Origin: Paracoccaceae bacterium
GTDB taxonomy: Bacteria > Pseudomonadota > Alphaproteobacteria > Rhodobacterales > Rhodobacteraceae
Assembly (NCBI GenBank): GCA_018647275.1
Contig: JABGTH010000337.1
Location: 1 to 10,619 of the forward strand
Length of the DNA: 10,619 nucleotides
Direction: 5' to 3'
This document shows positions 6,996-10,619 of this stretch, one piece after another. Under the pieces are notes generated by a model. It ran no database searches, was not told where the DNA came from, and was given only the letters and a program-made list of their open reading frames with translations. How positions within the stretch are numbered: position 1 is the first letter of the stretch; every line of letters begins with the position of its first letter. Both the position numbers and the translations under genes were made by a program.

Positions 6996-7026
6996 AAAAA
7001 GGCCGCACTACAAACGGTGCGGCCTT
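6996..7026 (-). terminator. Intrinsic terminator of infC
   Basis: AAGGCCGCAC (6999-7008) and GTGCGGCCTT (7017-7026) form a perfect ten-base-pair stem with an eight-base loop. Read on the minus strand it is followed by a run of T (complement of 6996-7000 and beyond), 24 bases after the infC stop. It separates infC from the dehydrogenase gene. Confidence 0.85.
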
Positions 7027-7050
7027 CTAAAAAGTCTTCAGTGAAACAGC

Positions 7051-7602
7051 TTAGCCCTTTGAAGGCAGCTGGCCGATAAGCATGACCATTTGGCGGCCTT
7101 CCATTTTCGGGAAGTTTTCGACCCTACCGTGCTCTTTGGTGTCTTCTGCAACGCGTTCTAGCAATTCGCGACCCAAGTTAAGGTGGGCCATCTCGCGGCC
7201 ACGGAAACGAAGGGTTACTTTTACTTTGTCGCCGTTTTCAAGAAACTTAAAAACGTTGCGCATTTTGACTTCGTAATCATTGGTGTCCGTATTCGGACGG
7301 AATTTGACTTCCTTGATCTCAATGATTTTTTGTTTCTTACGTGCCTCAGACTCGCGTTTCTGGGTCTCGTACTTAAACTTGCCAAAATCCATGATCTTAC
7401 AGACCGGTGGATTGGCGTTTGGCGAGATTTCTACCAGATCAAGACCGGCTTCGTCAGCCATCACCATAGCGCGGGATGGGGAAACAACCCCTACGTTTTC
7501 GCCGTCAGCGCCGATGAGGCGGATTTCAGCATTGCGGATTTTTTCGTTGATGCGTGGGCCAGTATCACGTTGTGGCGGCGCGTTATGAGGTCTGCGAGCG
7601 AT
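7051..7602 (-). CDS. infC: Translation initiation factor IF-3 (ATC start)
   Basis: IF-3 binds the 30S ribosomal subunit, prevents subunit rejoining and checks the initiator tRNA and start codon. The 183-residue product has the usual length. The N-domain begins ARRPHN then GPRINEKIR (15-23) and runs through VEISPNANPPVCKIMDFGKFKYE. A Lys/Arg-rich linker lies around 82-95. The C-domain carries the family signature KFRPNTDTNDYEVKMRNVFKFL and TLRFRGREMAH. Family members from related bacteria start at the residue encoded here by ATC (7600-7602), and AAAGGA (7611-7616) lies eight bases upstream. Rare start codons are a known infC feature because IF-3 discriminates against them and so represses its own synthesis. 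The open frame continues in phase to 7797 without family-like sequence, so a longer product is unlikely. No rpmI or rplT follows. Confidence 0.93.
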   Translation of the reverse strand: MARRPHNAPPQRDTGPRINEKIRNAEIRLIGADGENVGVVSPSRAMVMADEAGLDLVEISPNANPPVCKIMDFGKFKYETQKRESEARKKQKIIEIKEVKFRPNTDTNDYEVKMRNVFKFLENGDKVKVTLRFRGREMAHLNLGRELLERVAEDTKEHGRVENFPKMEGRQMVMLIGQLPSKG

Positions 7603-7610
7603 GAGATTCG

Positions 7611-7616
7611 TCCTTT
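7611..7616 (-). promoter_or_regulatory. infC ribosome binding site
   Basis: AAAGGA on the minus strand, eight bases before the ATC codon at 7602. There is no ATG, GTG or TTG between it and the conserved N-terminus, so this site decides the start. Confidence 0.7.
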
Positions 7617-7741
7617 GGTTATTACATGTCTCTAATCGGGCAAAGTAAACATGGGCGTAGCCCTCCGCAAGACGCAAAATTAACCGTGCGGTATCGATTT
7701 CTGGCGTTTTCTCCCGTGCACCTCTCCTTTTGGCCCCTAAT

Positions 7742-7777
7742 TTGACAACATATAAGGCGCAGTACCAACACCTGCGC
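7742..7777 (+). promoter_or_regulatory. Promoter -35 candidate and inverted repeat in the infC/7802 divergent gap
   Basis: A perfect TTGACA lies at 7742-7747 on the plus strand, but the sequence 16-18 bases downstream is a poor -10. A perfect inverted repeat, GCGCAG (7757-7762) and CTGCGC (7772-7777) with a nine-base spacer, overlaps the place where the -10 or start site would be. It could be an operator or a leader hairpin for the gene at 7802. Confidence 0.35.
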
Positions 7778-7801
7778 AAGAATGTCTGAGGAGACAAAGT
7801 T

Positions 7802-8269
7802 ATGAAAAATCTATTGTGGATCGTTGTTGCTGCCGTAATCGTGGGTGGTGGCTATATGCTATATTCGGGTTTCAGCCCAAAAAAATTGATGAACTCTGCT
7901 GCGGAAGCGGTAAACGCACCAGAAGCAGTGGAAGCTGCATCTGAGGCCGTTGGAGATGCGGTTGAAGCAACTGAAGGCGCTGTTGCTGGCGCGGTTGACG
8001 CCGCAAGCGATGCAACCGCAGCTGAAGCAGCCGCTGACACAGCAACAGACGCCGTTGCAGCTGCAACAACAGAGGCTGCTTCTGGTGGCATGGCTGATTT
8101 GCTGTCCATTGATGGCTTCAACTTGGACAAAGTATCCGAGATGATCGACGCTTCCGAAATCGGTGCGTTCCAAAAGACAGTGCTGAAAACAGCATTGGAA
8201 AAAGCCAAGGATAATCCTTCGGTTTTGCAAACAGTTTTGGACAAGATCAAAGAAGCCGCCGGCCTTTAA
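7802..8269 (+). CDS. Hypothetical membrane-anchored Ala/Glu-rich protein
   Basis: I do not recognise a named family for this 155-residue protein. It has an N-terminal hydrophobic segment (about 4-24) with little charge before it and a Lys pair just after (27-28), so it is probably a single-pass membrane anchor; no lipobox is visible. Residues 33-95 are low complexity, mostly Ala, Glu, Val, Asp and Thr, with loose repeats of the kind EAVEAASEAVGDAVEA that should form an extended amphipathic helix. A non-repetitive C-terminal segment (97-155) is rich in charged helix formers and looks like a small folded helical domain. GAGGAG (7788-7793) is eight bases before the ATG, and a strong terminator follows at once, so it is a single-gene transcript divergent from infC. 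A role at the cell envelope is a guess from topology only. Confidence 0.8.
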   Translation: MKNLLWIVVAAVIVGGGYMLYSGFSPKKLMNSAAEAVNAPEAVEAASEAVGDAVEATEGAVAGAVDAASDATAAEAAADTATDAVAAATTEAASGGMADLLSIDGFNLDKVSEMIDASEIGAFQKTVLKTALEKAKDNPSVLQTVLDKIKEAAGL

Positions 8270-8291
8270 TCTAACCTACATAAAATGGCTG

Positions 8292-8321
8292 AAACCGCGC
8301 CCTTCAAGGGCGCGGTTTTTT
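8292..8321 (+). terminator. Strong intrinsic terminator after the 7802 gene
   Basis: AAACCGCGCCC (8292-8302) and GGGCGCGGTTT (8308-8318) form a perfect eleven-base-pair stem with a five-base TTCAA loop, followed by further T to 8321. It begins 22 bases after the stop codon. Confidence 0.92.
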
Positions 8322-8350
8322 ATTGTTCGATCAATTGTCGTTCATGCAAA

Positions 8351-8416
8351 GGGGCTTTGCCCCCGCGCCAAGCCGTGCTTCCCCAGAGTTTATTTCGCAA
8401 GATGAAAATAAGCTTC
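8351..8416. repeat. Repeat-like intergenic element, probable fpr terminator on the minus strand
   Basis: GGGGC (8351-8355) and GCCCC (8359-8363) form a short hairpin with a TTT loop. A GC-rich CGCGCCAAGCCGTGCTTCCCC stretch follows, then AGAGTTTATTT and GCAAGATGAAAA. From memory this succession resembles an intergenic sequence seen many times in Rhodobacteraceae genomes. On the minus strand the hairpin is followed by TTT, so it could end transcription of fpr (stop at 8440). No copy elsewhere in this window can confirm repetition. Confidence 0.4.
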
Positions 8417-8439
8417 AACGTGGGGGGAGCGGTCTTGGT

Positions 8440-9303
8440 TTAGCCTACGAAGGCTTTTTCGATAACGTAGTGTTTAGGGTCCGAATTTGCCCCTTCCTCA
8501 AGGCCAAAGCTCTCTAGGATCACTTTGATGTCTTTGTTCAGCCCCATAGACCCACAAACCATCGCGCGGTCCGTATCGACGGAAATCTCGTCGATCCCTA
8601 GATCTTTGAAAACCGTCCCATCTTGCAGCAGCGTCGTGATGCGGCCCATCTTTGGGCTCTCTTCACGGGTGGTGGTTGGGTAATAGCGGATCTTGCGAAG
8701 GTTTTCGGCACCGATCAATTCCTGCATCATTTCGTCGGCTTGCAGGTCTTCGATCAGTTTGCGGCTGTATTCCAGCTCTGCCACGTCGCGGCAGGTGTGG
8801 GTGATGATGACCTCGTCGTAGTCCTCATATGTCTGTGGTTCACGCAGCAGGGATGCGAACGGCGCAAAGCCTGTGCCGGTTGCGAAGAACCAAATGCGTT
8901 TACCCGGTAGTAATGCGTCATGCACCAATGTGCCCACAGGTTTTGGGCGCATGATGATTTCTTCGCCAACTTTGATGTGTTGCAGGCGCGATGTCAGTGG
9001 ACCGTCTGGAACCTTGATAGAATAGAACTCCATTTCGTCGTCCCATGCAGGGGAGGCGATGGAATAAGCGCGCAGTAATGGTTTCTGTTTGCCTGTTTCA
9101 GGATGCGGGTCACCCATCAGCCCGATCATCACAAATTCGCCAGAACGAAAACGCAAAGACGCAGGACGCGTCACGCGGAATGAGAACAGGCGGTCCGTCC
9201 AATGGGTCACAGATGTGACGGTTTGGGCGTCTGGCAAGGTCGGGGCTTTGGTCGCGGATGCTGTGTTCACTGCTTTTTGCTCGGTCATGGCTGAAAATGT
9301 CAC
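8440..9303 (-). CDS. fpr: Ferredoxin-NADP(+) reductase
   Basis: This 287-residue FAD protein moves electrons between NADPH and ferredoxin or flavodoxin in the cytoplasm. Motifs are the FAD-binding RAYSIAS (78-84), the NADP-binding GTGFAPF (143-149) with LLREPQTYEDYDEVI, the VCGSMGLNKD block (249-258), and the C-terminal EKAFVG expected of bacterial-type reductases with a short aromatic tail. Two starts are possible. The GTG at 9303 has AAGGG seven bases upstream, while the ATG at 9288 gives MTEQKAV but has no clear Shine-Dalgarno. I list the GTG form; the first 25 residues are unconserved either way. It lies 58 bases after the DUF934 gene of the sulfur assimilation operon. The context suggests that it reduces the ferredoxin used by sulfite reductase, with a possible wider role in oxidative stress. 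Confidence 0.92.
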   Translation of the reverse strand: MTFSAMTEQKAVNTASATKAPTLPDAQTVTSVTHWTDRLFSFRVTRPASLRFRSGEFVMIGLMGDPHPETGKQKPLLRAYSIASPAWDDEMEFYSIKVPDGPLTSRLQHIKVGEEIIMRPKPVGTLVHDALLPGKRIWFFATGTGFAPFASLLREPQTYEDYDEVIITHTCRDVAELEYSRKLIEDLQADEMMQELIGAENLRKIRYYPTTTREESPKMGRITTLLQDGTVFKDLGIDEISVDTDRAMVCGSMGLNKDIKVILESFGLEEGANSDPKHYVIEKAFVG

Positions 9304-9316
9304 AAGGGAACCCTTG
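9303..9316. promoter_or_regulatory. Inverted repeat at the fpr start
   Basis: CAAGGG (9303-9308) and CCCTTG (9311-9316) are perfect inverted half-sites with a two-base AA spacer. The repeat contains both the putative Shine-Dalgarno and the GTG codon. It could be a protein-binding site or could mask the start in mRNA, but a two-base loop is too tight for a full hairpin. Confidence 0.3.
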
Positions 9317-9333
9317 CGCCTTTTGATCTAGGG

Positions 9334-9361
9334 AATATGGGGATGTTTGGAAAGAGGGCAA
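9334..9361 (-). promoter_or_regulatory. Possible internal promoter for fpr
   Basis: On the minus strand TTGCCC (complement of 9356-9361, four of six matches to the -35 consensus) and CATATT (complement of 9334-9339, four of six to the -10) are 16 bases apart in the 58-base gap before fpr. This would allow fpr expression independent of the sulfur operon. The match is weak. Confidence 0.25.
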
Positions 9362-9766
9362 TCAGCCGCGCATGCGGTCTTGATAATCGTTGTCTTTCCA
9401 ATCAGCACGGAACTTCCACTGCTCTTGGGGTTGGCGTGCTGCTAGGTCTTGATTGATTTCGACTTCATCAAAGCCTGTGCGACGAGTCATTGAATATTGA
9501 TCTGAGATCACATGACCATAAGCGCGCAGGCGGCCCGTGTAACCGGCCAAGCGCAACATGCGTGCAATGGTGAAGCCACGACCGTCTGCAAAGCTGGGAA
9601 AGTCGACGCGCACCATTTTTAGGGTTGGCGTGACTTCGATATCAGCAGGGTTGGTGTCAGCGGGCACATCAATGGAAACCACATCATTGGCAGCCTCGCC
9701 AAAAGGTGTGTAGCCTTGGTCCCAAGTGTCGGCGGTAAAGCCTTTGTCAGTCACGAGAATAGTCAT
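9362..9766 (-). CDS. DUF934 protein of the sulfite/APS reduction operon
   Basis: This 134-residue protein belongs to DUF934, a small family almost always found beside cysH and cysI. The conserved core is VDFPSFADGRGFTIARMLR (about 54-72) and GYTGRLRAYGHVISDQYSMTRRTGFDEVEI (about 75-104). The precise biochemical role is unsettled; context implies help with sulfite reductase assembly or electron delivery. The ATG at 9766 overlaps the cysH stop (ATGA), and GGAGT lies seven bases upstream inside cysH. An in-frame extension to 9817 is rejected because it lies within cysH coding sequence and has no family-like residues. Confidence 0.9.
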   Translation of the reverse strand: MTILVTDKGFTADTWDQGYTPFGEAANDVVSIDVPADTNPADIEVTPTLKMVRVDFPSFADGRGFTIARMLRLAGYTGRLRAYGHVISDQYSMTRRTGFDEVEINQDLAARQPQEQWKFRADWKDNDYQDRMRG

Positions 9767-10506
9767 GTGTTCACTCCTGTACGCACCATTTTGCCGTCTA
9801 CAAAATGAATGCCGCATTCTTCTTTTTCGGTTTCACGCCAGCGACCTGCACGTGGGTCTTCACCCTCTTTCACAGGGGTGGTGCATGGGGCGCAGCCGAT
9901 GGATGGATAGCCTTTTGCAACCAAAGGATGGCGCGGCAATTGCGTGGCTTTCATGAAACGCTGGGTGTCTTGTGCGCTCCACAACGCCAGCGGATTCACT
10001 TTGATCCGTGGCGTGTTGTCCTCGGCCTCGAACATATTCAGGCGCGCGCGGGTGCCCGACTGGTGGCGTTTGCGCCCCGTGATCCAGCCATCATATGAGG
10101 TTAAAGCCCCCTGCAATGGTGCGGTTTTGCGCAAAGAGCAGCAGGAGTTAGGATCGGTTTTATGCAGTGTTCCAGCTGAGTCATGCAGTTCTGCATCTTT
10201 GGCTTTGATGACTTGGACGTTCGTGAGGCCCAGTAGGTTGGCAACCTGGGTTTGGTACTTTAGTGTTTCGTTAAACAACATTTCGGTGTCGACAAACAAC
10301 ACCGGCGCGTGACGATCCACTTGGGCAACTAAGCGTAATAACACAACAGAATCGGCGCCAAAACTAGAGACCATGGCCACCTTACCTATCTCGTCAAAGG
10401 CGGCCTTTATCACCTCAACGGCACCCGCATGAGCGAACCGCGCGTTCAAAAGCGCGGCACGACCATCGTTGCGGAATGCCTGATCAAATGTGCTACTATG
10501 CAGCAT
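9763..10506 (-). CDS. cysH: Assimilatory adenylyl-sulfate (APS) reductase, iron-sulfur type
   Basis: This 247-residue enzyme reduces activated sulfate to sulfite for cysteine synthesis, with thioredoxin as electron donor. It has the adenylyl-binding SSFGADS (47-53), VDTEMLF (72-78), WITGRKRHQSGTRA (141-154), paired cysteines C122/C123 (CCSLRK) and C205/C208 (CAPC), and the catalytic C231 in EECGIH. The two cysteine pairs bind a [4Fe-4S] cluster, which marks APS-reducing enzymes (EC 1.8.4.10) and is missing from the enterobacterial PAPS-specific type. The start at 10506 gives MLHSSTFDQ; the open frame extends to 10614, but that part is the upstream cysI in another frame. It overlaps cysI by 11 bases and the DUF934 gene by four. 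Confidence 0.94.
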   Translation of the reverse strand: MLHSSTFDQAFRNDGRAALLNARFAHAGAVEVIKAAFDEIGKVAMVSSFGADSVVLLRLVAQVDRHAPVLFVDTEMLFNETLKYQTQVANLLGLTNVQVIKAKDAELHDSAGTLHKTDPNSCCSLRKTAPLQGALTSYDGWITGRKRHQSGTRARLNMFEAEDNTPRIKVNPLALWSAQDTQRFMKATQLPRHPLVAKGYPSIGCAPCTTPVKEGEDPRAGRWRETEKEECGIHFVDGKMVRTGVNT

Positions 10507-10619
10507 CGGCTTGGGCCTCTGGATAGAGCGCTGCTTTGAATGGTGCGAGGCCAAGGCGGCGGTAGGTTTCGATGAATTCCTCATCCTTACCCGTGCGCAG
10601 ATAAAGGTAGGCATCCACA
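10496..10619 (-). CDS. cysI: Nitrite/sulfite reductase (hemoprotein), C-terminal fragment
   Basis: The last 40 codons run from the right window edge to a TAG at 10496-10498. The peptide VDAYLYLRTGKDEEFIETY, then RRLGLAPFK and ALYPEAQADAA, matches the C-terminal tail of the siroheme and [4Fe-4S] sulfite reductases found before cysH in Rhodobacteraceae, where FIxTYRRxGxAPFK is typical. The enzyme would reduce sulfite to sulfide using ferredoxin. All catalytic cysteines lie outside the window, so the assignment rests on the tail and gene order. The stop overlaps the cysH start by 11 bases, which suggests translational coupling. Confidence 0.87.
   Translation of the reverse strand, partial: VDAYLYLRTGKDEEFIETYRRLGLAPFKAALYPEAQADAA

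Noticed and set aside
7603..7797. N-terminal extension of IF-3 to a start at 7797
   Set aside because: The extra residues do not resemble IF-3 and the family start coincides with the ATC at 7602 next to AAAGGA.
7852..8250. Ser/Ala-rich minus-strand open frame opposite the 7802 gene
   Set aside because: Ala-rich coding sequence leaves the antisense frames open by base composition. The plus frame has the ribosome binding site, membrane anchor and terminator.
9767..9817. Longer DUF934 protein starting at 9817
   Set aside because: The extension sits inside cysH, and the 9766 start has its own GGAGT and the ATGA overlap.
10507..10614. Longer CysH beginning at 10614
   Set aside because: This stretch is the cysI C-terminus in another frame, and the added residues do not match CysH.
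1..10619. CRISPR array, tRNA or rRNA genes, insertion sequences, phage or defence genes
   Set aside because: No regular direct repeats, cloverleaf-like sequences, transposase or integrase motifs, or terminal inverted repeats with target duplications were seen on either strand.

Overview
The window looks like a chromosomal segment from a marine-type alphaproteobacterium of the Rhodobacteraceae (Roseobacter group). This is inferred from the IF-3 protein sequence, the cysI-cysH-DUF934-fpr gene order, the Fpr sequence, and a bolA-like start at the left edge. No species can be named from the sequence alone. Coding density is high, there is no transposase, integrase, tRNA, rRNA or CRISPR array, and the gene set reads mostly as ordinary core and metabolic chromosome.

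Layout. Bases 1-30 (-) carry what appears to be the first ten codons of a BolA-family protein, divergent from a five-gene plus-strand cluster at 192-6152. That cluster is an XdhC/CoxI maturation factor, a molybdopterin-binding (MoaB/Mog-like) protein, and the small (2Fe-2S), large (Mo-pterin) and medium (FAD) subunits of a carbon-monoxide-dehydrogenase-like molybdenum hydroxylase. The large subunit has AYRGAGR where true (form I) CO dehydrogenases have AYRCSFR. It is therefore a form II enzyme and its physiological substrate is not settled. The gaps around the structural genes hold hairpins, and a terminator closes the cluster at 6169-6205.

From 6222 to 7602 two minus-strand genes follow. One is a short-chain dehydrogenase closely resembling Caulobacter D-xylose 1-dehydrogenase. 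The other is infC (translation initiation factor IF-3), which appears to start at an ATC codon and has its own terminator. Divergent from infC, at 7802-8269 (+), is a small membrane-anchored Ala/Glu-rich protein of unknown function with a strong terminator. A stretch resembling a dispersed intergenic repeat lies at 8351-8416.

The right end (8440-10619, -) is the assimilatory sulfur operon. Transcribed right to left it holds the C-terminus of nitrite/sulfite reductase (cysI), cysH (iron-sulfur APS reductase type), a DUF934 protein and ferredoxin-NADP reductase. The first three overlap translationally. Fpr probably supplies reduced ferredoxin to sulfite reductase.

I did not find a convincing undescribed multi-gene system. 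The best second-look items are the form II hydroxylase with its hairpin-rich intercistronic regions, a nine-G tract encoding the FAD-binding loop of the medium subunit, the Ala-rich membrane protein, and the repeat-like intergenic element.
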